From contig JACOZM010000069.1 of the NCBI GenBank assembly GCA_016181345.1, forward strand, positions 1-10,070: a stretch of DNA of 10,070 nucleotides. Direction: 5' to 3'. Positions 1 through 6,496 of the stretch are shown piece by piece. Position 1 is the stretch's first letter, and each line of letters opens with the position of its first letter. Origin of the DNA: Candidatus Woesearchaeota archaeon. GTDB taxonomy: Archaea; Nanobdellota; Nanobdellia; Woesearchaeales; GW2011-AR9. The position numbers and the translations under genes are program-made. The notes below the pieces were generated by a model. That model did no database searches. It saw only the letters and a list, made by a program, of their open reading frames with translations, and had not been told where the DNA came from.

Positions 1-560
1 TTTCCTCGAGGCTCCCACGTACCCTCTTCCATATTATGCCAAATAGTGGGGCCTGTTTGCTGAATGGGTTGAGTCTTTATCTCTTCTTTACCTCCAACCG
101 GTAAGCGTGCAAGAAGTAATCTTAATTCATCGGTGTTTACACCTTGAGCTGCCAATTGATCAACTTTTTTTTGTAAGTCTTCATAGAGCTGAGGATGAAT
201 GCCTTCAGCTTCGACTAAGCTTTCTAAATCCGACTTAAGTAGGTCATAGGTTGTTTTTGTGGTCTCGAGCCGGGTGATATTTTCTTTTCGACCACCAACA
301 GATAATTGAGCAAGGAGTTGATCCAATTCTTTAGTATCGATTCCTTCTGATTCTAGTACTCTGATTTTCATTTCTATCTGATCATATATATCAGGACTGA
401 TCCCTTCGCGTTGCAGCATACTTTCTATTTCAGATTTGAGTAGATCATATGAAGAATATTCAGTTTCATTTTCAAAAGGAGGAGAATTTGGAATATTGCT
501 GCTCTGAGAACAGCCAACCATGATGACTACAACCAGCAAAAAAAGAAGATTGATTTTCAT
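1..560 (-). CDS. Putative lipoprotein with two tandem 56-residue modules (partial, C-terminus outside window)
   Basis: An uninterrupted minus-strand reading frame runs from ATG at 558-560 to the left edge (186 codons visible). Residues 1-16 form a hydrophobic signal segment (MKINLLFLLVVVIMVG) followed by Cys17, a lipobox-like site, so export and lipid anchoring are likely. Residues 38-93 and 105-160 are a gapless internal duplication: both begin YDLLKS, carry EGI.P..Y in the middle and end VGG..E, with about 27 of 56 positions identical. Each copy looks like two charged amphipathic helices. After the repeats comes a Trp-containing stretch (WHN at 174-176, TWEP at 181-184) that may start another domain. 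A TATA-like box 26 nt upstream supports this start without a leader. I do not recognise the family; function unknown. Confident that it is coding, less so about lipidation. Confidence 0.75.
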   Translation of the reverse strand, partial: MKINLLFLLVVVIMVGCSQSSNIPNSPPFENETEYSSYDLLKSEIESMLQREGISPDIYDQIEMKIRVLESEGIDTKELDQLLAQLSVGGRKENITRLETTKTTYDLLKSDLESLVEAEGIHPQLYEDLQKKVDQLAAQGVNTDELRLLLARLPVGGKEEIKTQPIQQTGPTIWHNMEEGTWEPRG

Positions 561-580
561 AATACGTTAAATATACAGTA

Positions 581-590
581 CTATTTTAAT
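581..590 (-). promoter_or_regulatory. TATA box of the lipoprotein gene
   Basis: On the minus strand this reads ATTAAAATAG, centred about 25-26 nt upstream of the ATG at 560. That spacing places transcription start at or next to the start codon (leaderless mRNA). A purine-rich GAAAT just upstream could serve as the TFB recognition element. Confidence 0.5.
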
Positions 591-607
591 ATTTCTTTTC
601 GATAGGC

Positions 608-621
608 TTTTAAATTAAAAT
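608..621 (+). promoter_or_regulatory. TATA box of the RNase J gene
   Basis: TTTTAAATTAAAAT lies about 25 nt upstream of the ATG at 637 but only about 13 nt upstream of the ATG at 625. The archaeal TATA-to-start spacing therefore favours a leaderless transcript beginning at 637. Confidence 0.5.
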
Positions 622-636
622 AGTATGCTTTCCCTT

Positions 637-1968
637 ATGCCTATTGAAATTTGCGCCATTGGGGGATTTTCTAAAACTGAAGGGAATTCTGTAGCGATAA
701 AAATCGATGAAGAAGTTATTATTCTTGATATGGGATTATGCATGGAAGACTATATTAGATTTACTGAAGACCGAGAAGACGTTCAAGGTAAGAACTATAG
801 GGATCTTTTGAAGGCCCATGCTGTTCCGGATTATGGCTTTCTGGAAGATTGGCAGGAGAAGGTAAAAGCGATTGTTTGTTCTCATGGCCATCTTGATCAC
901 TTAGGTGCTGTTCCTTTTGCTGCACCGCTCTTTTCAAAAGCTCCTGTCGTCAGCACCCCTTATGCGATTGAAATTTTAAAAAGTATTCTTCAGGACGAAA
1001 AAATAGATTTAAAAAATCGTCTTATCCCATTAAATTTAGGAGCGACCTATACTGTTTCTGAAAAAATAAAAGTTGAGTTTGTAACCATTACCCACTCTAT
1101 CCCACAGGCAGCTATTGTTGTTATCCACACCCCTTATGGAAACGTTATGTACGTCAATGATTTTAAGTTAGATCCCCAACCAGTCCTAGGCAAGAAGCCC
1201 GACTATAAGCGTTTGACGGAATTAGGCAAGGAAGGTATTGAGATAGTTATCATGAATACCTTATATGCACATGCTCATCGGAAATGCCCTTCAGAATCTG
1301 TTGCACGAGAGATGTTAAAAAATGTCATGCTTGGAGTCAATAGCTTAGGAAAAGGGATGATTGTAACAACCTTTTCTTCGCATATGGCCAGGCTTAAGAG
1401 TATCGTTCAACTCGGAAAAGAACTCAATCGAAAAATAATATTTTTAGGAAGGTCACTCAATAAATATGTGACGGCCGCAGAACGGATTAATTTAGTCAAT
1501 TTTCAAAAAGATGTAAAATTTGTTAACCATGGTGATAAGATTCAGAAGATACTTAAAAAGATAGAAAAAGAGGGAAAGGGAAAATATCTTATTGTCTGCA
1601 CCGGACACCAAGGAGAGCCGAAAGCAATTCTTTCTAGGTTAGCAAGAAATGAATTAAACTTTCATTTTGATTCGGGAGATGTCGTCATTTTTAGCTGTCA
1701 AGTTATTCCTGTAGAAATCAATATCAAAAATAGGGAAAAGCTAGAACAATCCTTGCGAAAAACAGGCGTGAGAATTTTCACTGATGTTCACGTTTCTGGA
1801 CATGGAGCATTAGAAGACCATCGTGATCTATTAGAGATGATCAAGCCGAAGAATATTATCCCGATCCATGCAGGAGCTGAAAAAGGTAGAATGCTAGCAG
1901 AGATGGCAGCAGGATTAGGATTTAAAAATACGACTATTCTTAGCGACGGGGATAAAAGAACATTTTAA
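637..1968 (+). CDS. rnj: Ribonuclease J, archaeal (metallo-beta-lactamase/beta-CASP family)
   Basis: 5'-3' exoribonuclease (possibly also endonuclease) of RNA decay and processing; cytosolic. I choose the ATG at 637 (protein begins MPIEICAIGG, 443 aa) over the in-frame ATG at 625, because archaeal RNase J proteins typically begin MPIEI and the TATA spacing fits. Numbering from the 625 ATG: metal-binding motif HGHLDH at 87-92, third-motif His157 (THSIP), Asp179 (NDF), beta-CASP signature TTFSSHMAR at 248-256, TGHQGEPKA at 327-335, and the C-terminal SGHG (391-394) and IPIHAG (412-417) that return to the lactamase core. All expected zinc ligands are present. The segment at 211-223 (NTLYAHAHRKCPS) diverges from the acidic residue usually seen there. 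Its own promoter is upstream; pcn follows after a gap of about 100 bp with a separate TATA box. Family call is near certain. Confidence 0.93.
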   Translation: MPIEICAIGGFSKTEGNSVAIKIDEEVIILDMGLCMEDYIRFTEDREDVQGKNYRDLLKAHAVPDYGFLEDWQEKVKAIVCSHGHLDHLGAVPFAAPLFSKAPVVSTPYAIEILKSILQDEKIDLKNRLIPLNLGATYTVSEKIKVEFVTITHSIPQAAIVVIHTPYGNVMYVNDFKLDPQPVLGKKPDYKRLTELGKEGIEIVIMNTLYAHAHRKCPSESVAREMLKNVMLGVNSLGKGMIVTTFSSHMARLKSIVQLGKELNRKIIFLGRSLNKYVTAAERINLVNFQKDVKFVNHGDKIQKILKKIEKEGKGKYLIVCTGHQGEPKAILSRLARNELNFHFDSGDVVIFSCQVIPVEINIKNREKLEQSLRKTGVRIFTDVHVSGHGALEDHRDLLEMIKPKNIIPIHAGAEKGRMLAEMAAGLGFKNTTILSDGDKRTF

Positions 1969-2025
1969 ATAAATTATCACGCGAGAAATCGCCGTTTTTC
2001 TTATAACCACTCTACAACAACAAAT

Positions 2026-2034
2026 TTTATAAAG
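2026..2034 (+). promoter_or_regulatory. TATA box of pcn
   Basis: TTTATAAAG is centred about 26 nt upstream of position 2056. The predicted transcript would thus start just before the GGGGGT at 2057-2062, giving a very short leader of about 12 nt that holds little more than a ribosome binding site. Confidence 0.5.
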
Positions 2035-2056
2035 CATCTCTCCTCCTGGATTTCTA

Positions 2057-2062
2057 GGGGGT
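2057..2062 (+). promoter_or_regulatory. Ribosome binding site of pcn
   Basis: GGGGGT ends 5 nt before the ATG at 2068. It is a variant of the archaeal GGAGGT Shine-Dalgarno sequence, and the same GGGGGT core precedes doxX in this window. Confidence 0.45.
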
Positions 2063-2067
2063 AAATC

Positions 2068-2811
2068 ATGAAAGTAGTCTTAGCTGAACCAAAATATTTT
2101 AAGGAAAGCATCTCTATCATTTCTGAGCTTGTTTCCGAAGCTAAATTTAAAGTAAATTCAGACGGGCTAGAACTTATTGCGATGGACCCGGCAAATGTAG
2201 CAATGGTCGTGTTTAGGCTATTAAGCAGTTCTTTTACCCAATATGATGTTAAAAAACCATAGGAGATTGCCATCAACCTGAATAATTTAAAACAAATATT
2301 AAGAAGAGCCAAGGGAGATGATATCTTATCGTTAGAAACAGAAGATAATAAGCTCAAGATTCAGTTGAAGAGCAATACGCTAAGGTCATTTTCTATCCCA
2401 ACATTAGAACTAGATGATAAAGAACAAAAAGTTCCACAATTAACTTTTCCAGTTTCTATCCAGATGGATGCACAAGTCTTGAGTGAAGCAATTGAGGATG
2501 TTTCTGTCGTTGCTGAATCAGTTACATTTCTTGGGGAAAAAGAGCTATTATCAGTAAAAGCTGAAGGAGATCTATCAAAGGCATTTATTGAAATACGAAA
2601 TGATGAACATACGGTTATAACAGTAAAAGATGAAGAGAAGTATAAAGCAAAATATTCACTGGAATATTTGAAGAAGATGATAGCTGGAAGTAAGCTGCAT
2701 GACAAAGTGTCTTTGCATTTTAACAATGACTATCCGTTAAAGTTGGAATATAAAGTTACCGACAGGCTATTGCTGAGCTTCATTCTTGCACCAAGAGTAG
2801 ATAATGATTAA
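2068..2811 (+). CDS. pcn: DNA polymerase sliding clamp (PCNA), interrupted by an in-frame TAG at codon 65
   Basis: Processivity clamp that encircles DNA and tethers polymerase, ligase, FEN1 and RFC. Codons 1-64 (MKVVLAEPKY...QYDVKKP) are the first half of PCNA domain 1, with the hallmark DGLELIAMDPANVA at 32-45. Codon 65 (2260-2262) is TAG. The same frame then continues without shift (EIAINLNNLKQIL, residues 66-78) through the interdomain linker and domain 2 to the C-terminal FILAPRV at 237-243, ending at TAA 2809-2811. Including codon 65 the protein is 247 residues, the normal PCNA length, with no gap or frameshift. In the remembered Pyrococcus furiosus sequence the matching position is Glu (PETIGVN against P-TAG-EIAIN), so one G-to-T change from GAG would create the stop. 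Alternatives: amber read as an amino acid (pyrrolysine or suppressor), restart downstream, a recent nonsense mutation, or a base error. PCNA is normally essential, so a dead gene is unlikely unless another copy exists. Confidence 0.93.
2260..2262 (+). other. In-frame amber codon within pcn
   Basis: TAG in the pcn frame, followed directly by GAG ATT GCC ATC AAC, which continues the conserved PCNA sequence. The site is the loop between the two beta-alpha-beta units of domain 1, a surface position tolerant of varied residues. No in-frame ATG lies close downstream; the nearest usable restart would be the TTG at 2365, which would delete conserved strands. Confidence 0.9.
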
Positions 2812-2814
2812 ATC

Positions 2815-2838
2815 TTTATTCTTTTGAAGTTATTTTTT
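2815..2838 (+). terminator. T-rich terminator region after pcn
   Basis: Starting 4 nt after the pcn stop codon, the sequence is T-rich and ends in a run of six T at 2833-2838, the usual form of archaeal intrinsic termination. No strong hairpin is visible. The rest of the gap up to 2962 is AT-rich and shows no gene. Confidence 0.35.
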
Positions 2839-2929
2839 GAATTTGTATTTATGACTTGTTTTATACTCTTAGATAGTTTTCTATACCATTTATTAAAATA
2901 GTTGGCTGGGAAAAAAAGATTATTACGTA

Positions 2930-2940
2930 AATATTAAATA
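2930..2940 (+). promoter_or_regulatory. TATA box of the cupin gene
   Basis: AATATTAAATA is centred about 28 nt upstream of the ATG at 2963, again fitting a leaderless transcript. No Shine-Dalgarno sequence precedes the start. Confidence 0.5.
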
Positions 2941-2962
2941 GAATAGTCTCTCTTTTAAATAG

Positions 2963-3268
2963 ATGAAAACAAACTATGATCTGCAAAAGATGATCTCTTA
3001 TTCAGATGGAGGAATAATCTCTAAAGTAGTGATGGCTTCTGACAAATTAAATATCACTTTATTTTCCATGGCAGCAAATACTGGCATTAACGAGCACACT
3101 AGCACAAAAGCGGGAACGGTCTATATTATTGAAGGAGAAGGTGTATTTCTATTAGCCCATGAGCCTATTATTATGAAGCCAGGAATCCTTATCCAGATGA
3201 AGCCCCATCAACCCCATAGTATTTCAGCAAAGAAAGACACAAGTTTTTTGCTTACTCTTATTCATTAA
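2963..3268 (+). CDS. Small single-domain cupin protein
   Basis: A 101-residue single-cupin protein. Cupin motif 1 spans about residues 41-60 (GINEHTSTKAGTVYIIEGEG) and motif 2 about 73-86 (PGILIQMKPHQPHS). The conserved EHTS and the V/YIIEGEG turn are clear, but only His45 and His85 (or His82) remain of the usual metal ligands: the second His of HxH is Ser47 and the Glu ligand position is Ala/Gly. It may bind metal weakly, or act as a sensor or small-molecule binding protein rather than a dioxygenase. It is a single gene with its own promoter, convergent with doxX. A 17-bp tandem duplication covers the end of the gene including the stop codon. Fold call is firm; activity is unknown. Confidence 0.8.
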   Translation: MKTNYDLQKMISYSDGGIISKVVMASDKLNITLFSMAANTGINEHTSTKAGTVYIIEGEGVFLLAHEPIIMKPGILIQMKPHQPHSISAKKDTSFLLTLIH

Positions 3269-3296
3269 TCTTAATAAGACATTAATCTTAACAAGA
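3263..3296 (+). repeat. Tandem duplication of 17 bp across the cupin stop codon
   Basis: CATTAATCTTAATAAGA (3263-3279) is followed directly by CATTAATCTTAACAAGA (3280-3296), differing at one base. The first copy holds the last codon (CAT) and stop (TAA) of the cupin gene, so the second copy is a duplicated gene end in the 3' untranslated region. TCTTATT (3256-3262) and AATAAGA (3273-3279) can also pair around the stop codon. Confidence 0.75.
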
Positions 3297-3343
3297 ATCG
3301 CTGCTGATTTCTATACATAATAAAATAAAAGAGAAAGAAAAAT

Positions 3344-3376
3344 AAAAAAGAAGTATCATCAGAATACTTCTTTTTT
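3344..3376. terminator. Bidirectional hairpin terminator between cupin and doxX
   Basis: AAAAAAGAAGTAT (3344-3356) and ATACTTCTTTTTT (3364-3376) are perfect 13-bp inverted repeats with a 7-nt loop. A T-run closes the stem on both strands, so it can terminate the convergent cupin and doxX transcripts. It overlaps the last codons and TGA stop of doxX. Confidence 0.7.
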
Positions 3377-3745
3377 CAACAAGGCTTTTTCTAAACTTAA
3401 CCATCCGTTGCCATGGACTGCTAAGAGCAGGAAGCCCAAGAAGAATAGTACTGCTAATTCCCCCCCGTTAGCTAGCGGACTCAAAGCAGTAAATGCATGT
3501 ACTTTAAAATACGCCACAACCATCATAACTGCTCCGCCTGTTGCTGCCAATCGTGTAAAGAATCCAGTAAATACGCCTAATCCAACAAGCAATTCGATAA
3601 CTCCAGCTACTAGCATCAATCCTTGCGGCATACCCTTTGAAAACTTACTAACGCCGTGCAGGAAAAATAGCAACCCAAACAGAACTCTTGCTAATGTGTA
3701 TGCGTATGCACCATAGCTCTTTACTACTGTTTCATATAATCCCAT
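3359..3745 (-). CDS. DoxX family integral membrane protein
   Basis: A 128-residue protein with four predicted membrane helices at about 14-32, 42-60, 64-82 and 94-111. The family signature is visible: RVLFGLLFFLHGVSKF (20-35) in helix 1 and the C-terminal HGNGWLSLEKAL (111-122). DoxX/DoxD relatives include thiosulfate:quinone oxidoreductase subunits and redox-linked membrane proteins, but most stand-alone DoxX proteins have no proven reaction, so no substrate is assigned. GGGGGTGA sits 4 nt upstream of the ATG and fixes the start. The gene lies 111 bp downstream of ribL on the same strand. It may be co-transcribed, or use a weak TATA-like TTTAAC near 3771. Its 3' end overlaps the bidirectional terminator. 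Confidence 0.87.
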   Translation of the reverse strand: MGLYETVVKSYGAYAYTLARVLFGLLFFLHGVSKFSKGMPQGLMLVAGVIELLVGLGVFTGFFTRLAATGGAVMMVVAYFKVHAFTALSPLANGGELAVLFFLGFLLLAVHGNGWLSLEKALLKKEVF

Positions 3746-3749
3746 TTTT

Positions 3750-3757
3750 TCACCCCC
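3750..3757 (-). promoter_or_regulatory. Strong ribosome binding site of doxX
   Basis: On the minus strand GGGGGTGA ends 4 nt before the ATG at 3745, matching seven of eight positions of GGAGGTGA. Because a leader is needed to hold it, doxX is probably not leaderless, unlike most genes here. Confidence 0.65.
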
Positions 3758-3856
3758 TTTTATTTTTTGTTAAATGGAAAATGAACGATTACGATGACTT
3801 CTATCTACCTATTGTTGAAAGGCATGAAAGGTTTAAAGGAAATAAAGCGAGGTAAG

Positions 3857-4279
3857 TTATATATGTTGGGTTATTTTCTCTTTCAAAAGAGAACTTTTAA
3901 ACATTTGAGGATGATAAGGCTTAAGTTTTTTAACTTTTGCATTCATTCCCAAGGAGTTAAGCTTTTTGCTTAGTTCCTCTGCAGTCATTTTTTGATCATA
4001 GCCAAGACAGAGGACATCAGGATTTTTTTCCCTAATAACCTTAAAATGATCAACTTCATCTCCTAAAACTGCTTCGTCAACAATCTTTAAGCTATTCACC
4101 ATAGCTAATCGCTCTTTTTCCGAAAATATTGTTGGCTTCTTTTCGTTTACCTTCGTTTTATCTCTGGCTATGATGACAATCAAATAATCTCCGTGTGATT
4201 TAGCCTGCTGGAAGTAGTTCAAATGTCCTGGATGGAGGAGATCAAACGTGCCGAAGCACATGACTTTCTTAAGTTTCAT
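3857..4279 (-). CDS. ribL: Archaeal FAD synthase (FMN adenylyltransferase, nucleotidyltransferase fold)
   Basis: A 140-residue cytidylyltransferase-like protein. The N-terminal GTFDLLHPGH (10-19) holds the HxGH nucleotide-binding motif. ARDKTK (38-43), the region around NPDVLCLGYDQ (85-95) and the C-terminal FKSSLLKEKI match the archaeal RibL pattern, where the last motif corresponds to ISSTxxR. RibL of Methanocaldococcus makes FAD from FMN and ATP (established for that family). A related glycerol-3-phosphate cytidylyltransferase activity cannot be excluded, but the LGYDQ context favours RibL. The start codon overlaps the stop of the upstream fusion gene (ATGA), so the two are translationally coupled in one operon. 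Length is normal. Confidence 0.85.
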   Translation of the reverse strand: MKLKKVMCFGTFDLLHPGHLNYFQQAKSHGDYLIVIIARDKTKVNEKKPTIFSEKERLAMVNSLKIVDEAVLGDEVDHFKVIREKNPDVLCLGYDQKMTAEELSKKLNSLGMNAKVKKLKPYHPQMFKSSLLKEKITQHI

Positions 4280-6444
4280 TTTTCCTCCAAATAGGCTTTT
4301 TTTATGATCAGCCGAGCTGTATTTTTTCCGTCCTCTTTTATTTCAAACTCTTTGATAACTACTCGTTTCTTAAATAGAGGACAATCTAATACTAAAGACT
4401 CAAACTCTCCCCCTTCGCCAGCAACGTTAAGACCATTCTTTTGGTTCATCGCCTTCAGTTTTTCTACATCCTCTTTAGTCATGATCCGATTAAGCCAACG
4501 TTTATCTAAACCATCGGCAGCTATCGCTGTAAGAATAAATTTAAATCCTTGTCCAAGCAATTCAGACATCTCCTGCTCTTGCAATTTATGCCATAGCGGT
4601 GAAAAGGTTTTTAACCCTAATTCTTCACAAATATTTTCGATACGCTCACGCTGATACGTTGAAGCTAAAGCACCAGTAATTATCCCATCAATATGATATT
4701 CCTCTTGAGCTGTCTGTAAAGCCCGTTTTAAGTCTTGCAATTCTTTTTCTTTTTCTCCTGGTGTAGTTTGAGTTATTAACGGGAGATTCATAGCTTGTGC
4801 TTGCAAGTCTACCACTTCTATTCCCGCAGTTTGAAACATGTAGGAATCTTTGTTTTTAGATCTTAACGTTATCAAACAACTAAGCTGATAATTCTGCCGT
4901 TGCATAATATAAGCAGCATACGTAGAATCCTTTCCTGAAGAAAATAAGACACCTAAACGTAAATTCTGGCGAGGATAGAACTGGTAGATATATGCAGATT
5001 TAATGGATAAATTATTTTTTTTAGTTAATTTTTCAAAAGCAGAATCTATCCTAGAACCGTATTGGGCTGCTACTTTCTTACGAAAAGCCAATTCATGCGA
5101 TACGCCTTGTTTCTCTGCTAAAAATCGCAGAATGTATTTGCTGTGTCCTTCCTTAATTTTATATTTAGCCGGAATTTTTAAGGCGTAGTTCACTAAGTCT
5201 AAATCTAGATAAGGAAGACGTAATTCTAGTCCATGATGCATCGTAACGACATCGTCACGATATAAATCACGTTCGTAAAGTTTACGCAAGCCCGAGACGC
5301 ATTCTAGGTTAAGATCTAAGGATAGTTTGTGACGCTCATAACCTGCAAATATTTCTTCGCTGCCTAATCCGGAAAAGATGACTTTACATCCATCTTTACT
5401 AGCCAGTTCACATGCAGCATAAAAAGTTAAGGCTACTCCTGCTTTAGTAACATTATTATCTTCAATAAGAGGAACTACCTTCTTCAAGTAACTTGGAATA
5501 CGTGAGAGAGGTATTTTTTTTACTTTGAGTTTCAACCCCATAGATCTAGCTGCTTTTTCCGCATAGATCAGATCCGTGGGCTGCGTCTCTTTTGTATCCA
5601 ATACTGCCGTGTAACAGGTAAAAGGTATCTTTTTCTGTTTTAGATAGTGAGCTAAATACGTAGAATCTAACCCTCCGGAGAATAACAAGCCAAGTTTTTT
5701 AGATGGAATCCGTTTATTAATAGCTTGAGCAAGTAATCTGGCTGTTTTTTTACAAATGGCCGAATAGTCGTCATGTTGCTCTGGTTGAGAGCTAAAGAAT
5801 GTCTGCTGGATAAACCTTACTGCTTTTTGATTTATGTCATAAACAAGAATTTGCCGCGGGTGTAATTCACGAATGTAAGTATAATTCAGTTTTTCCAGAG
5901 CTTTTTTTTCAGAAGCAAACGCGAAACTGCCCTCTTCGTGCGCAAACCATAACGGTTTCTCTCCTAAAATATCACGGGCTAAAATCAAGCAATTGTTCTG
6001 ATAATAAGCAAAGGCATAAACTCCATCTAATTGTTTTAATACCTCTGATAGAGTGGATAGGGTTGATTGTTCTACTTGATCCGATAATTTCAATGGTTTT
6101 GATAGTTTTAATTTGTTTGCCTGTCCTGACTGCTCTAATTTCTTTATTCCAAACCTATCTAATAGGTGCAATAATACCTCGGCGTCGTTTTTTGCTTTTA
6201 ACTTATATTTTTTTTGTAGCTCCCGCCAATTATAAATTTCACAATTAGCAACTAAGATCCCTTTTCCTTGAATTGGTTGAGGAACATTGTTGACGACGGC
6301 ATGCAACGTATGCCCAAATACAGATGTAGGATTAATGGAAAGAAATTTACTTCCGTCTTTTCCTCTATTTTTTAAGATGGCTATCGCTTGCTGAACTTTT
6401 TTTTTCGCTTCCGGATGACCAAATACTCCGACAATTCCGCACAT
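4276..6444 (-). CDS. Fusion: glutamine amidotransferase/asparagine synthetase + diphthine-ammonia ligase (Dph6)
   Basis: 722 residues with three catalytic units. 1) Class II glutaminase domain, about 1-200: nucleophile Cys2 (MCGIVGVFG), RGKDG (27-31), GH (44-45), QPI (56-58), NCEIYNW (67-73), NDAE (86-89). 2) Asparagine synthetase PP-loop domain, about 215-480: SGGLDS (256-261), SGLGSEEIFAGY (358-369), LRLPYLD (408-414), KYILR (436-440), RKKVAAQYGS (455-464). 3) Dph6-type PP-loop domain, about 495-722: SSGKDSTYAAY (502-512), GALASTYQRERIE (591-603), SPLW (615-618), GEGGEFESLVLD (676-687). Dph6 amidates diphthine on elongation factor 2 using ATP and ammonia. The fusion suggests that glutamine-derived ammonia could be shared between the two synthetases (inference). 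Departures from E. coli AsnB: the Arg49 position is Leu47 and Gly75 is Cys68. A low-complexity insert lies at about 103-135. TATA 26 nt upstream, leaderless; ATGA overlap with ribL. Confidence 0.9.
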   Translation of the reverse strand: MCGIVGVFGHPEAKKKVQQAIAILKNRGKDGSKFLSINPTSVFGHTLHAVVNNVPQPIQGKGILVANCEIYNWRELQKKYKLKAKNDAEVLLHLLDRFGIKKLEQSGQANKLKLSKPLKLSDQVEQSTLSTLSEVLKQLDGVYAFAYYQNNCLILARDILGEKPLWFAHEEGSFAFASEKKALEKLNYTYIRELHPRQILVYDINQKAVRFIQQTFFSSQPEQHDDYSAICKKTARLLAQAINKRIPSKKLGLLFSGGLDSTYLAHYLKQKKIPFTCYTAVLDTKETQPTDLIYAEKAARSMGLKLKVKKIPLSRIPSYLKKVVPLIEDNNVTKAGVALTFYAACELASKDGCKVIFSGLGSEEIFAGYERHKLSLDLNLECVSGLRKLYERDLYRDDVVTMHHGLELRLPYLDLDLVNYALKIPAKYKIKEGHSKYILRFLAEKQGVSHELAFRKKVAAQYGSRIDSAFEKLTKKNNLSIKSAYIYQFYPRQNLRLGVLFSSGKDSTYAAYIMQRQNYQLSCLITLRSKNKDSYMFQTAGIEVVDLQAQAMNLPLITQTTPGEKEKELQDLKRALQTAQEEYHIDGIITGALASTYQRERIENICEELGLKTFSPLWHKLQEQEMSELLGQGFKFILTAIAADGLDKRWLNRIMTKEDVEKLKAMNQKNGLNVAGEGGEFESLVLDCPLFKKRVVIKEFEIKEDGKNTARLIIKKAYLEEK

Positions 6445-6466
6445 ACTAGTTCATTAAGCAGGTATT

Positions 6467-6474
6467 TTTATAAA
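6467..6474. promoter_or_regulatory. Palindromic TATA box shared by two divergent genes
   Basis: TTTATAAA is its own reverse complement and is centred at 6470.5, exactly 26.5 nt from the first base of the AsnB-Dph6 ATG (6444, minus) and 26.5 nt from the Nudix ATG (6497, plus). It is the only TATA-like sequence at the right distance for either gene, so both leaderless transcripts seem to rely on one box. Confidence 0.65.
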
Positions 6475-6496
6475 GTTTTACTCTTTAACCACTTTG

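Noticed and set aside
625..636. ATG at 625 as the RNase J start
   Set aside because: The TATA box would be only about 13 nt away, and archaeal RNase J typically begins MPIEI, which matches the ATG at 637.
2001..2726. Two minus-strand ORFs of about 120 codons opposite pcn
   Set aside because: They lie antisense to a clearly conserved PCNA frame and have no recognisable sequence or promoter; they are shadows of the coding strand.
2365..2811. A separate gene starting at TTG 2365 encoding only the latter part of PCNA (a split clamp)
   Set aside because: The conserved frame extends upstream without a break to the TAG at 2260, and a start at 2365 would drop conserved strands (EIAINL... and ILRRAKGDD). 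No ribosome binding site supports a split gene.
3408..3716. 102-codon plus-strand ORF opposite doxX
   Set aside because: Antisense shadow of the DoxX coding sequence; composition is Pro/Asn/Thr-rich with no domain.
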